Assembly (NCBI GenBank): GCA_963693365.1
Contig: CAVNZM010000002.1
Coordinates: 16,616,001 to 16,680,000 of the forward strand
DNA: 64,000 bases
Reading direction: 5' to 3'
Source: Amoebidium appalachense
Lineage: Eukaryota > Ichthyosporea
How positions within the stretch are numbered: the stretch's first letter is position 1; each line of letters opens with the position of its first letter. Of the stretch, positions 40,550 to 60,917 are shown piece after piece. The position numbers and the translations under genes were made by a program. A model generated the notes under the pieces. That model was not told the DNA's origin and made no database searches. It saw only the letters and a list, made by a program, of their open reading frames with translations.

Positions 40550-40925
40550 GGAGGGGGGGTAGAAGAATGCCACCATATTTAGTACAAAGACATGAGGAGG
40601 GCATTCTATTATGGGTTGATGTTTGTAGGCGAGTCCTGCAACAGCAAACAGACAGCGATTTTTAGAAAAGAAAGAAACCACCAAGAAGTACCAATTGCCT
40701 GGATGGCTAATGGGGGGAGGGGAAGGGGGGAAGGGGGGGGGGTGGGGGGTGGGGGTGGAAGGGAGTTGGGGAGAGGGTTGGGGGGGGGTGGGGGGGGGGG
40801 GGGGATGATAATATTTTAGTTTGAGCACTGACTGTGTGTGGCTACAGAGGAACCAAGTCAACCTGCTGGCAAACCTGACACACCACGTGGACAGCCAGAA
40901 GAAGGACGACCCACCCGCAGAATAG
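36246..40925 (+). CDS. MRPL10: Mitochondrial ribosomal protein uL10m (MRPL10), 4 exons, one-base frameshift in exon 3
   Basis: This is a mitochondrial large-subunit protein that forms the base of the L7/L12 stalk. Exons: 36246-36550, 37715-37904, 39230-39375, 40848-40925 with a TAG stop. The start is an ATG in a good context (gccaccatg). The N-terminus is a mitochondrial presequence rich in Arg, Ser and Ala. The body reads [20 protein letters not shown], then [20 protein letters not shown] and [20 protein letters not shown]. Exon 3 begins [20 protein letters not shown] and ends [19 protein letters not shown], but the two halves are in different frames. The shift falls at a run of six C (39297-39302), and one more C would restore the frame and the exon phase. 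Exon 4 encodes [20 protein letters not shown]. The expected product is about 239 residues, close to the family size. Confidence 0.88.
37200..37280. repeat. Poly-C tracts in MRPL10 intron 1
   Basis: C-runs of 18 and about 35 bases separated by short T/G-containing segments. Confidence 0.9.
37559..37703. repeat. (CA)n arrays before MRPL10 exon 2
   Basis: Two CA arrays with a CACGTG-containing middle, ending 11 bases before the exon. Confidence 0.95.
38971..39086 (+). repeat. Interspersed repeat R160, copy B (plus, 5' truncated)
   Basis: It begins GGGCCCCCCCTGAGGATGGG and runs with only one or two differences from copy C to GACGCATTCAACCCC. It lies just before MRPL10 exon 3, and its first part is replaced by poly-C. 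Confidence 0.85.
39482..39897. repeat. Tandem duplication, two 208-bp copies, in MRPL10 intron 3
   Basis: Copies 39482-39689 and 39690-39897 both begin AATCTTTTTGCATGTGGAAA and share the whole order of unique and C-rich segments. They differ almost only in the lengths of poly-C and poly-T runs, so the duplication is recent or an assembly artefact. Confidence 0.9.
40003..40183 (+). repeat. Interspersed repeat R160, diverged copy D (plus)
   Basis: It starts GGGGTCGAAACTCAGACG and ends GTTCCGCATTCAACCCCCCG. It is arranged head to tail with copy C and carries an internal segment of about 30 bases absent from A to C. Confidence 0.7.
40184..40339 (+). repeat. Interspersed repeat R160, copy C (plus)
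   Basis: The best full-length copy: AGGGGAATAGGTCGAAACTC, then CCTGAGGATGGGCTCTGCTT, then TTGACGCATTCAAAA and a poly-C tail. There is no terminal inverted repeat and no coding capacity; it may be a SINE-like or other non-autonomous element. Confidence 0.85.
40437..40549. repeat. (TG)n then poly-G
   Basis: About 70 bases of TG and then a G-run of 32, of opposite polarity to most repeats in plus-strand genes here. Confidence 0.95.
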
Positions 40926-41521
40926 CTTTTATGCGCTGCTTTTCATTGTTGCTGGTTTTAAGCGCTTACTGTTATTGGATGGAATCAAAGGTGCTGCGTG
41001 TAGTCTACCTGAATGGGTTTTTTCTGGTGAGTCTGTGATTGTTTAGTTTCATGTGACATTTTGATTGGGCGTAGATTTAACCCTGCTGGGCCATTGATTT
41101 AGGCACCAACTATGCACTCCAAGCACCCAATTGCAGCTCGTGTTTATATTTATTAAGTTGATTAGTGGGGTAGATGTCTTTGTCTGTTTTTTTCTTCATT
41201 CTTTCCGTTTTGGCTTTTTGTGTATTATTTTTTTTTTTATGGCATTGGCTGGAAGCATCGCCTTGTGGCATCCGTATCAACATAATTTTGGTTTGAAGAG
41301 TGCCGGTAGGGCCAGTGTATGATGTCAAACCCCCCCCCCCCCCAAAAAAAAAAGAAAGAAAGAAAGAAAGAAAAACGGTTCCGAACTGGTAACGTAAAGG
41401 CTCATCACATTTGATCTCTGTGCGTGCGTTTTTACGGTGGATATGCCACACATACATGCACACACAAAAAATGTATAAAACACAGAGGTGTAGTCTGACG
41501 TGCACACCTAGTCACAACCCA

Positions 41522-41563
<42 letters not shown>

Positions 41564-41680
41564 CCTCCCGGCAGAAATCATTGAAAAGCAAAAAGATCTA
41601 GACGGAAAAGGAAAGAAGTCTAATTTTGAAAAACTTTGGGACTTGGCACATTCGATCACTCCCTTTTTGTGTCTATGTCC

Positions 41681-41714
<34 letters not shown>

Positions 41715-41958
41715 CCGGCGCCCCTGAAACCCCATCAACCCTTTCCCTCCCAGATACGAAGACTATAAGTAAGTTAGCTTGCCCAAATTTAAGCCCTTGA
41801 TTGTTGCTAAAAACCTCAGCAGTTGCCATACTGCTGAAGGTATACACGCAACGACTGTTCCCCCCGCCAGCCTCCCTGTCCCTACCCAGGGCCCCCCAGC
41901 TCCATGAGCTGACCATGATCTGCAACATGATCAGTCCCCCTCCTCCCCCCTTTCCCCC

Positions 41959-42001
<43 letters not shown>

Positions 42002-42166
42002 CTCCCTCCCCCCCCACCGTACCCCCCCTTGGGGTCCTTCTCTCTCTGAACCCCCCCACCCCCCCTTCGAATTCAGCCCTCCCCCCCCCCCCCCCCTCTC
42101 CCCCCGCCCCCCGGTCCTGCTCTCTGACCCCGCTCCCCCCTTTCACCTCCCCCTCCGAGGCTCCCA

Positions 42167-42222
<56 letters not shown>

Positions 42223-42254
42223 GAAGGCTTCCTTTGGTTGAAGTTCCGTGCCCG

Positions 42255-42326
<72 letters not shown>

Positions 42327-42449
42327 CCCTCCCTCTACCTCTATCAATCCTCCCTCCTTCCCCCTCCCCCCTTTCCCCCCATCGCCCTCATTCTTGAGAA
42401 CTCACCTGTGATATATGTACCTCTGGAAAGCACACAAGGTTGGCACTGC
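40926..42449. other. Intergenic spacer, no supported gene
   Basis: It contains the presumed MRPL10 3' region, poly-C tracts (41523-41560, 41681-41713, 41955-42000, 42170-42220, 42255-42323) and a short open stretch near 41881-41931 (APQLHELTMICNMI) between an acceptor-like and a donor-like site. That stretch does not join in phase to the next gene. Confidence 0.45.
41955..42323. repeat. Cluster of long poly-C tracts
   Basis: Four C-runs, the longest about 69 bases (42255-42323), separated by short T/A-containing segments. Confidence 0.95.
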
Positions 42450-43611
42450 ATGCGCAGTGTGCCGATGATTCGCACAGAACTGCAACTGTTTCGAACCCTA
42501 AGGAAGTATTTTCATATGCTGACAGAAACCAATCGGAGCTCCTCCGGTAAATGGCGGGAATATTTCGTATTCCTGCAAAGCCTTGGCTGCGCCGCCGTTC
42601 AATGATCAACACAAAAGCAATACCACGTTTTATGTTTTTGTTTATGTTTGCATATGCCTCCATTCACAACGATGTTCCTTTGACACTGCCTTTCCATTGA
42701 ATCTCTTTTTACTCAACCCTATAATAATCCTCTCTCAATGTTTTCTTTTTTCTTTCTTTCTTTTTTTTTTTTTTGGGTGGCAAATAGTCTACTCCTACTC
42801 TGCATCACAGACCTCTCTCACCCGACCATTAGGTCTCCACAACAAACCCACGTTACCCTCTTTTGCTTGAAATCAGTGCCGAATTCAACTTAAAATCGCT
42901 TCTTTGGATAGCTTGGACATCCCTCACTTCTCGTCCCCCCTGCATATGCTTACAGAAACTGGGGCCTACCTGGCATTACGTTGACCCTCCACACACACAC
43001 CACGATCTTCTCAATAAATAAAACCAAATAAAAACATCAAGAGGTAGTGTGTTTCCGCCATCAAGTGCAAGCTGTTGTCCTGTAAAGGCTTAGTTCTTAA
43101 GGGGATCATGGGAGGCATTCCATCATAGGGCCCAAGCAGAATGTATGGGCTGCGTCACTCCGGTGCCTGGCTCCTTGTAGGGTCCAAGCATCCACACACG
43201 GTGCTTGCTTGCTGCCCCAAACCCACGCACGGCCAGGTGCAGGTATACAACACGACCTTTCCCTTCCCTTGCGTTTTGAGCTGCATCTTTGTTGAGGTGC
43301 ATCTTTGTTTCACGCCAACACACTAAGTCAAACTAAACGCACACACAAAAAAGGCAGATCACACAAGAGCCCCCTTAACCCTCCCCTCCCTCCCCCTCCT
43401 CTCCCCCTTCCACACGCACGCACACCCTCTTGCTTCCCCCCTTGGTCCCTATCGCGAAGAGTTTACGATTGGCTGTTCGAGTTTGGGGTTTGCTATCGCG
43501 AAGCTTATGCAGCTCCTTGGCATCTTAAGAACACCAACGAGGGTTACGAGTATAGCCACCAAGAAGAACACCTTGATCTAGGGGGAAAAAAAATAACATA
43601 ACAGTTGTCGT

Positions 43612-43662
<51 letters not shown>

Positions 43663-43718
43663 CCCCCCCCCTCCCCCAAACAAAAAAAAAAAAAAGAAAA
43701 AAAAAAGGGAAGGGTTGG

Positions 43719-43802
<84 letters not shown>

Positions 43803-43926
43803 GTGGGTGGTGGTGGTGGGGGGGGGGGGGATGGGACAGGGCCCCTCCCTTTTTTACACCACCCACCCACCCAACCCTTCCCGTTTTCTTTTCTTTTTCT
43901 TCTTCTTCTTCTTTTTTTTTTTTTTT

Positions 43927-43968
<42 letters not shown>

Positions 43969-44276
43969 GGGAAGTTGCACTTGCTGCAATGACCTCATAC
44001 CCTCGGTTGTTCCTGCACCTTCTTCCATAGTCCATTAGCATATCACGTACTAACCCCCCCCCCCCCCCCCCCCCCTTCCCCCCCCTCCCTCTCTGAGCGC
44101 CCTTTTCCCCCTCCCGCACTCTCCCTCCTTCCCCTTCACCCCCCCCAGTCACGGCGCACCTTCAAGCTCATTGGGCTATTCTCCTCCTCCCTCTCCAAAC
44201 TGTCCAGCCTGTGGTCTCAGCTCACAAAAAAACCTGCAAGCCCTGTGCCCTCCTCAGGTATTAGCCTCCCCCCCTC

Positions 44277-44327
<51 letters not shown>

Positions 44328-44974
44328 CTTCCCAATACATGCCCTCCCCTCCGGTCCCCTTCCACACTTTAAATTTAAGAGTGATTCTCATTTCTTGCGC
44401 CTATAAATGGAAACTGTGTTGCACGCGATGTCTGGCCCCGGGTAGATTTTCAGTTCGTTTCGATCCACTCTCTATTTCCCACCAGAAAGATATTAAGCCA
44501 GATCGATGGCAACTCACATACATGCAAAAACAAAACAGAGCGATCGCAAGCCAGACAAATCTGCAGACTAGGGTAGTGTGCGCACGGATCATAAATGTTT
44601 GCGGCACACACACATACACACACACACACACACACACAAAAAAAAAAAAAAAGGGGGGGGGGGGGGGGGGTGCACAGACACACAGGCAAGCATGCATATA
44701 CCCAAGTCATTGCCTATCCTGTTTATTCCTCGACCATACCTCGTGCCCCATAAGCAGTTGCTTCCGCATATCCAGACAAACCGATACTCCCTGCTAACTA
44801 ATGTGCTGGTTTATATAATATTTTTATTAACTAAACTAGAATTTAACACAGAAACCCAAGTGGTATCTCCCGAACGTGCCCCCCTCTACCTTTATTTTCA
44901 CACCAAACGAATCGAACACAGCTTTGAGGCAAACGGGACTGTGGTCATATGCGCCGTTGACTTGAAGCGGGTAG

Positions 44975-45054
<80 letters not shown>

Positions 45055-46229
45055 TACGTGTGCGTATGTTGTATGTTGTGTGTGTGCGTGTGGTTGTGTT
45101 CTCTCACCTTTTCTTCTTTTGTTTCTTTTTTGGTTTGACCACAGCCTTTAGAATAACTGCATAAATAGGTCAAGGGTGTGTTTTGGTCTCGTGACCGAAA
45201 GCACACAGAACAACATTTCAGAACTTCACAAAGGAAGAGGAGCACAATCCAACCCAAAGCATAATCATGTTTTTTGCAGTAGCCACACCACACACTCAAT
45301 ACTCTTACAGGTCCTTTGCCCCCGGGCACGCTTGGCACTTTGTATCGGGTGCGGAATGTTTTCTTTTTAAGCTAATCTCTCGTCGATCCACAAATTGAAA
45401 TGGGCCGCCACTGGTTCACATCGATCATATACTCCATCACAAGACACTGCATACAACTCACGTACAGCGCGTGTGTTCCTGTGACAACAAATATCACTTC
45501 GTGAAAGCCTAACATAAAGTCCCCCTTCCCTCCCTCCCTCCCCACCCCCACCCCCCCCCCCTCCCCCCCCCCTCCTCCTTCTCCCCCGCCCCCCCTCGCC
45601 ACAGGCCGACCAACCATCTGGCACCTTCCATGCACATCTTTCCCCCCGGCACCCCCACGGCTATCATGATGAGGCCACTGTCGGGGCTGCTGTGTGCTCG
45701 TTTGTGCACGAGGCATGTTTGGCTGCTGGTGAACACCATGACCCGGGTAGGGTGCACATGCACAAATATAGACACTTGCACCTACACAAACACAATCACA
45801 CACACGCACACCAACACGCACACACACACACACACGAGTGTGCAAGCTGACTCACACAAACGAAAACATGCGTGCCTACAATCCCTTTTCTCCATTCACA
45901 CCCTGCCGTTCTACCTTATGTACTTACAACTGAGGGTAGAGGAGCTGCATTTTAATTTTTTTTCCCTACAACGGTGGGGGGAGGGATGGGAGGATGGGGG
46001 AGTGTGGAGGGGGGGAGGGGGGGGGGGGGGGGGGAGGAGGAAGGAAGGGGAGAGGAGAGCAAAGCAAATATCCACTTTGTGACAAAGTGGAACAGAATTG
46101 CAGGGAAGATGGAAAAAAGGCGGAGTGGAGTGAAAACTGTTCTGCCTCAGCGGGCATAGTCTGTGCTGCATATCACACCTGACTTGCCAGTCCACCACTG
46201 ACCTTCCATACCATCCCCGTTTCTGTAGC

Positions 46230-46261
<32 letters not shown>

Positions 46262-46354
46262 TTCTCCTATGGCTACCTTATCTGTACCTCTCTTTCTCCC
46301 CCCCCCCCCCCCTTCCCCCCTTCCGCCATTACACACACACACACACACGCACAC

Positions 46355-46417
<63 letters not shown>

Positions 46418-46511
46418 GCTTGTGCCCATCAAGGGGTCTGACTTTCCCAAGATCATGAAGCAGATTTTGGCATCATCCCAGGCAGCCCCGACTCCACCAA
46501 TTCATCCTCAG

Positions 46512-46561
<50 letters not shown>

Positions 46562-46704
46562 TCTCTCCCCAAACACACAGGTAGTCCAGCACATTCATAC
46601 CACCAGATTGAGAGGTGAAAGGGAGACTGGGTTACCCTCTTGACCCTTAGTGTATGCCTGTGTGTGTGAAGATGTGAGTCCAGGACAGTGACAGAGAGGC
46701 AGAC

Positions 46705-46749
<45 letters not shown>

Positions 46750-46946
46750 TGTGTGTGTGTGTCTGTGTGTCTGTGTGTGTGTGTGTGTGTTGTGTGTGTG
46801 TGCGTCTCTGTCTGTGTCTGTGTCTGTGTGTGTCTGTGTCTGTGTGTGTGTGATCTGGTGCATGTGTCTGTGTGTGGTTGGTGTGTGTGTGTGCATGGAC
46901 AGAAGATGATGGCGGCAATCGCCTCCACGTGATAGTAGAGAGATGA
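42450..46946 (+). CDS. Unidentified protein, 8-exon gene model, about 233 residues
   Basis: I do not recognise this protein. The model is 42450-42546, 43181-43242, 44149-44257, 44852-44970, 45605-45746, 46417-46511, 46581-46614, 46903-46946 (stop TGA). All seven junctions have GT-AG sites and matching phase, and alternative phases hit stops in several exons. Readable segments: [58 protein letters not shown] followed by [51 protein letters not shown], and the end [13 protein letters not shown]. It appears soluble, with no signal peptide or membrane segment. Exons 4, 6 and 8 are the most convincing. The ATG at 42450 and exon 2 are the weakest: the frame is open further upstream and exon 1 might instead be entered by splicing. 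Exon 4 could also start at 44861. Confidence 0.6.
43614..43967. repeat. Poly-C, poly-A, (TG)n, poly-T and poly-G compound block
   Basis: A C-run of about 46, A-rich segment, about 80 bases of TG, then T and G runs, in one intron of the unidentified 8-exon gene. Confidence 0.95.
44977..45052. repeat. (TG)n array right after a splice donor
   Basis: It starts seven bases after the end of exon 44852-44970 of the unidentified gene. Confidence 0.9.
46231..46414. repeat. Poly-C tracts and (CA)n forming a splice acceptor
   Basis: The CA array ends in CACAG at the acceptor of exon 46417-46511. Confidence 0.95.
46707..46852. repeat. (TG)n with (TCTG)n variants
   Basis: TG array giving way to TGTCTGTGTC patterns. 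Confidence 0.9.
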
Positions 46947-47397
46947 GGGTGGGGAGGGGGTGGTTAAGGAAAAAAATGAGCCTGGGGAAGGGGGGGAGGA
47001 AGTGTGGAGATGGGGAACTCAGGAAGGAGGAGGAAAGGGGGCAGATGGGTAGGGCGAGGAGGGGGGGGGGGAAGGCAGTGGCATGACCCGTGTGTGTATG
47101 TGTGTGTGTGTGTGGGGGGGAGGGGAGGGGGGGGGGGGGGGGGAGGGGGGGGGGGGGGGGGAGGGGAAGGGGGCGGGGGGAGGGGGGGGTTTGGTGACGT
47201 CAACTGACTTGTTGCACTGGGCAGAGAGAGGGGGGGGGGGGGGGAGCGGGGGCTGGGCTTCCATCTACCAGTTCTCATCCTCCCCCCCCCCCCCCCCCCC
47301 CTCCCATACCCTTCCCTCTGTGTGTGCGGTGCGTGTGAACGTGTTAACCGGAGGTGTGTAACTATGCTCTCTGTCACTAACCGAGCTTTATCCCCAG

Positions 47398-55450
<8,053 letters not shown>

Positions 55451-55471
<21 letters not shown>

Positions 55472-55701
55472 TACACCTTTGTATTGATACATGCGCGTTT
55501 TTATACACTGCCCTTCCCTGCGCAATAGAATAGGGGCACAGCTAGAATTCCCCTGTACCTCCATAAATAAATTGATATAGAGGCCACACCATAAATGGTA
55601 ATTTGCTAATGAAACTGTCGTGTTCATGTATCAAGATACCTTGCGTATTCATGCACTGGGCCCGATCCCGGCGAGGTGTATGAATACGTGAGGGCACACT
55701 G
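55451..55701. mobile_element. MITE-like element 2, overlapping the exonuclease stop codon
   Basis: The right terminus in reverse complement is CAGTGTGCCCTCACG followed by TATTCATACACC and is flanked by TA (55702-55703). The left terminus (TGGGGACCCCTCGTG, then ATACACC) also follows TA (55449-55450) and is a diverged inverted match. The interior shares order and sequence with the right half of element 1 (TATAGGG/AATAGGGG, then AATTT(A/G)CTAAT, then AAACTGTCG). The left end overlaps the last seven codons of the exonuclease gene. Confidence 0.55.
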
Positions 55702-56125
55702 TACCGTACTAGCACTAGCGGTGTTGGTGTTTTGCCCGGCTGGAACAGTTACTGATTTGTGTCCAATCAAAGTCGTCATAAGGTTTTCTCGCTAACCATG
55801 TCAGCATTTATTGCCACCTTTGTAATTCTTCACGGTTTTAATTTATATGGCATGTACATCACTTTTTGTTATCATAATTTGTTGCAATGAATACCGCAAT
55901 TTTGTCATTGTCCAAAATGTTTTGGACCAGAAAGGGAAAAGGAGTTTTTCTGTGTATCGTTTGGGGTGGGGGTGGGGGTGGGGAGAGGGGGGGGGGGGGG
56001 GGGGGGGGGGAGGGGGGGGGGAGGGGAGTATGTTCTGATTATCAAGAGAGCTGAGGTGTGCTAACACGTGCACCATGCAGACAATCGCTGTTCAAGACTC
56101 CAAAAATGTGAGCCAATGCCCCCCC

Positions 56126-56178
<53 letters not shown>

Positions 56179-56578
56179 GTCTGCTGGTCTGTTCACCCCT
56201 AATGCAAACTGCTGTGACATACGACTATTGGTTGTTGGGGTTTAGTTGTAGTGGGTCATGATATCACCTTGCATTACCACACCTTCTCACACACCCACTT
56301 TTAGGACAATCTGTTCGCAACCTCCCCCCTCCCCCCTCCCTCCCCCTACCCCCCCCCCCCCCACACACACACCGCATACACCAGCGATCTTTTCTTGTCG
56401 TCTTTCTTAAGTCCTTTTATACGACACAGTATCAGTCAATCTTCCCCGTCACTCTCCTTTGTCGACATTTCAACCCAATCCCCCCCCCCCCCCCCCCCCC
56501 CTAAACCCTAACCCCCCACACACTGTCTACATACCTTGTACACTCACATTCTCACCGACCCACACTTCACCCGCTCAG

Positions 56579-56668
56579 GAGAGAAGAGCACGTCGTCTCG
56601 TCCAAGTCAAGCCACCCAAAAAGTCCAAAGCAAAAAAAGAAAAGGTAACCATCCCTCCCCCCCTCCCC

Positions 56669-56699
<31 letters not shown>

Positions 56700-56946
56700 A
56701 CACAACCGTTTCTCTCTGCACCGACTGTGCAAGGTAGCCCTTGTCCGTCCCTCGAATAGTCAGACAGAGGATGAAGGGTGGGTGGGTGGGTGAAGTGAAG
56801 GGGGGAGGGGGGGGAGGGGAGGGGGGGAGAGAGGGGCTAGCAAAAGCCCTGCCTGTCTGCCGAGCAACTGGGAATATTAAGATGGAATGGAGAGGGGCTA
56901 TGCCTGCCCAAAATTCATTAGGAAGGTGAGTGTGTGTGTCACTCTT

Positions 56947-57042
<96 letters not shown>

Positions 57043-57802
57043 TGTGTGTGTGCGCGTGTGTGTGTGTGTGTTGGTGTGGGTGGGTGGGTGGGTGTGGGTG
57101 TGGGTGTGTTTATGCGTGCGTGTGCGTGCGTGCGTGCATGTGGGTGTATGTGGAAGGGGGGTGGGGAGGGAGGGAGGAGGAAAGGGGGGGGGGGGGGGGG
57201 GGGGAGGGGGGGGGATATATGATAATTTGCCTGCGGGCTACTAATGCTAAGCACTCTCCCCGTAGCAGAGCAAGGAGGAAGGCAAAGCTGCACAATCTGA
57301 ACATAAAGTAGACACATACATTGCCGTGGACGATTCTGCATCGGAAAACCCCCCGAAAAAACGAAAATCCCGAAAGAAAATACCGGTGGATGGAGAGAAT
57401 CCGGACACAGGAAATGAACCATCAATTACTCCTGATCCCGATGGGAAAGAGGAAAATGGGCAAAAACCCTGCGTCGATCGGAAACCTAAGAAAGTTTTCC
57501 CCCTGGAGCCTGGCCAGGACGTGATCGGTTGGGAAACTTTGACACAGATAATGGGTATTTTGAAAACAAAAACCAGTAGTGACCTTATCAAGGAACCAAT
57601 GCGCGCAGAGTTGACAAATTTCGCATCCGTACGCGGACAAAGTGGCGATAAACAGTCACTGAAGATTCTCAGCCAAACGGAAGGGTTTGCTCCACAAAGA
57701 AGGATAAGGGTGAGGCGAGCGCCCGTGGCCAAAGACGTAGAAGAGGAGAGACTGGTAGAGGTACTGGGGGAGAGGATAGTGCAGGGGGGTAACAAGGGCT
57801 AA
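56579..57802 (+). CDS. Unidentified basic, probably nuclear protein, 3' exons
   Basis: I do not recognise this protein. Exon 56579-56644 encodes a very basic stretch ([12 protein letters not shown]). Exon 57269-57802 is 534 bases and ends at TAA; it reads [15 protein letters not shown], then [10 protein letters not shown], which resembles a nuclear localisation signal, then a low-complexity acidic/Asp-Pro section and a folded-looking C-terminus ([37 protein letters not shown]). Both exons are phase 0 with GT-AG sites. A small possible exon, 56893-56925 ([11 protein letters not shown], donor gtgagt), would also keep phase. The 5' end was not found. Charged sequence with intact frame over 178 codons makes a chance open frame unlikely. 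Confidence 0.55.
56950..57075. repeat. (CT)n then (TG)n
   Basis: CT array of about 38 bases runs into about 80 bases of TG with CGCG variants. Confidence 0.95.
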
Positions 57803-58098
57803 TATGGGGGTTTGTATTATGAAATTTGGGGGGGGGGGGGGGGGGGGGTTCACAGTATTACGGGAAGCTTTTATAGGCGTATATATGTACATATTGACCA
57901 TGTATTTGTATATTTTAGTGCTTTTATAAAACTTTTATGTGGAATTATGTGCGAAGAATTTGGCGCACGAGCCCATGCACACACAGAGGTACATACACAC
58001 CCACACACCCCCCATGTGTGACGTTGTTGGGCCCTCGAACTCTCAGATTTACGCCTCGTGCACACGGGCGCGCCCGCGCGCACACACGCACACACTGT

Positions 58099-58156
<58 letters not shown>

Positions 58157-58677
58157 ACGTGCACCTGCACAATATCATTGTCAAGCACACGGCAAAATAC
58201 TCTACTTACAACAAAATAGCATGCGCAATATATTAGAGTATTTTGTATTTTTGCACCACGTTTGCACAGTGTTCGGTTTTTCTTCTTCTGTGAAGCCATT
58301 CGTGTTGAAACAGCAACCGAAAGTCCATGTCATGGTTTATATTGATGACGATAGACCTTGAAACTTTGACATATGTACATGGCATTGCTTGGATGACTGC
58401 CAAAACGAAGGATCGTTATTACGCTTGTTCGGCAAAGACACGGGTTTGAAAATGCATTCGCTTATGGATAAGTCCAAGAATGTTATGCCGACGACCACTG
58501 AGTGGGTTTTCGCCTACACACGTGCATATTATGTGTTTTGCTTGTGAATTCGAAGCAAATAGATCCCAGAGGGTACGTTTAAGATCACTGAGTGATCATG
58601 TGCATCGATCCCGGGCCGGTGATCATATGAAACAGATGACAGATCCTCCCTCCCTCCCTTGATTCGAACCCTCCCCC

Positions 58678-58708
<31 letters not shown>

Positions 58709-60740
58709 AAAAAACCTAAAACAAAACCCTCAGTGCATCCCAACGGTGTACGTACGTGTCGTCAGCCCAAAAAGGGACAATGATCCCCTTATCGGGCGCC
58801 TCCCTGCGCGGGACATATATTACATGCACACACACAGGCCGGTGTGCCGCACACGTGCATGATTATTATGCTGTGGCGCACGGCAGATGACGTGATATTT
58901 GCCGCAAATAACCCTGCCTGAAGCTGCAGCTATCGATTATGCTGCACAACGTACGCATATATGTGCAAAGCACGTAAGCCCAAGAGACGCGTGCTTATAT
59001 TTCACACGCACATTTGCTGGGCCGAACTCCCATTGGTGGGGACAGGCGCATGTGCACATCTGTAGTGTGTGCTTCTTTACGTGGAGGTCTTTGTCTGTAC
59101 AGGCCGGTGTGTGTTTGTCACGGGTGTACTTTGTTACCCGTGCTTCTGTTTAAGCGTGCTTATAACCGTGTGTGTGTGTGTGTGTGTGTGTGCTTGTTTA
59201 CAAGCATGTGTGCTGTGGTGTATGCGTGTGCATGCTTAGTGACGTGCATGCGTGTGCAGAATCCTGTCCACGTGCATTATGTGTGCGCATGTGGTGCTTC
59301 TGTGTATCCAATTGCATGTGGGTGGAACCTTACACTTCACTGTGATCAAGTCTGCCACACAAAGGCGGCATAGCATTTGTACAATCAGACCACCTGTGGC
59401 CTGTCTCCACACCACACATGCACACGTCATGCTGTGTGTGTGTGTGCGCGTGCGTGTGGTTGGTCGTACGTACGTACACAGTGACAATGAAAATCTTCGA
59501 GTGAATATGATTGTGCATGCACACCTGCATGTATGCATGTGTGTGTGTGTGCGTGTGTGCACGAAATCCCAGCCTAAGGCTTGTTCATATATGTGCATGG
59601 TGTGTGCTTATCGCCACTACTCCTTTACAAGTAGCCCGAAGAAAGCACAACCCTCTCATCGTACAGACACCAAGTATTTATGACCTAAAAAAGCAAGTTA
59701 GGGCAGGCAAGCTATAAAAATCCCCAAAAACCAACCCCGACCAAATCTAGAGCCATTCAACAGCCGTAGTCATTCCACTTGATGCCATCTAGAGGCCTCT
59801 ACAAGGCATTGCCGATTACTCGGGACATGTCTGTGAGGCACATTTTGATTTGTTAGAAACTCGCCTCATCATTAATCCCCCCCCTCCCCCCCCCCCTCTG
59901 CCGCCGGCGCACGCACGCGCGAGAAAGACATCTTATGCATCCCATCCACATGCGGGATAAGCAGGCTTGGACAGAAATGGCAGGGAACCATGCACTTGAT
60001 TCAGCACTACCAGCCACACGCCAACACAGAAATGTCCACCCAGCCCACCTAGGCCTACCACATGCACACCATCAGCATGCCTGCATGAACCCCCACACCA
60101 TCAGCATGCCTGCATGAACCCCCCTCCCCCCCCCCCCCCCTCCGGGACTTGCTCAGTCTACTGGCAAGGCAGCACACACCGGGAATGTATGGGCCTTATC
60201 AACAGTATGGAAGATAATGCCGCGCAGGGGTGCATGATTGCTAGCAGCCAACACACAAAGAGGGGTGAATACAGGGGTGGAAGGGGTGCAAGGAGGTGCA
60301 TGTGAGGTGCAGGGGATGTGTGTGCTCATGGAGTGAAGTGTCTGCATGCTGTCTGTCTGTGTATGTGTGCCTGTGTGGGCATGCCCGTGTGTGTGTGTAG
60401 TTGAGCCGAACTGCGAGTGCATACATGTGCGCATGCAAAGCGCATGTGTAACTGTGTGCACCTGGTGTGTTCATTCGCACTCGTGCGTATGTGGGCACAT
60501 GTTTGTTGCGCGCCCCCACAGTGAGTGACTGTGTATTTGTGTGTGTGTGCGGATGTGCACGCACACTCGTATTCGATCTTCCCTCTAAAAGGCTTGTGTA
60601 CTTACGAGTAAGTTATTGTGTGTTGTTGTGTCGCGTGTGTGAGTGTGTGTGTGTGTGTGTCCCTGCACGTGTGCACATGTGTGTGTGCATGTGCATGTGC
60701 ATGTGCATGTGCGTGTGTGTCCCTGCACGTGCACGTACAC
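57803..60740. other. Convergent intergenic region, no supported gene
   Basis: It lies between the 3' ends of the basic nuclear protein gene (plus) and eIF3k (minus). It contains a (CA)n array (58099-58154), a poly-C/poly-A block (58674-58714) and otherwise mostly unique sequence rich in tg/ca dinucleotides. The last eIF3k exon (a short tail in other species) should be here but could not be fixed. Confidence 0.45.
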
Positions 60741-60865
60741 TCGTAGTCGATCTTCTCCACAATGCTGCGGGGCTTCAGGTCTGCTTCGAGATTTGTCTCC
60801 AACGACACCAGTCCGTTGGGCTTGTCCACCCACCCATTCGCCTTGATCATCGCATCAAGCTCACC

Positions 60866-60917
<52 letters not shown>

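Noticed and set aside
42450-42602. LYR-motif or FMC1-like reading of [14 protein letters not shown]
   Set aside because: Only a short helix resembles these families; the Leu-Tyr-Arg triplet itself is absent and the rest of the gene does not fit.
43123-43323. Minus-strand frame over 43123-43323 ([20 protein letters not shown])
   Set aside because: It is the antisense shadow of the plus-strand exon 43181-43242 and its flank, with no matching splice sites on the minus strand.
59765-59820. Minus-strand sequence with MASSG that resembles the eIF3k C-terminal tail
   Set aside because: Both possible phases from the 60741 donor meet a stop before or within the match, so it cannot be called the last exon.
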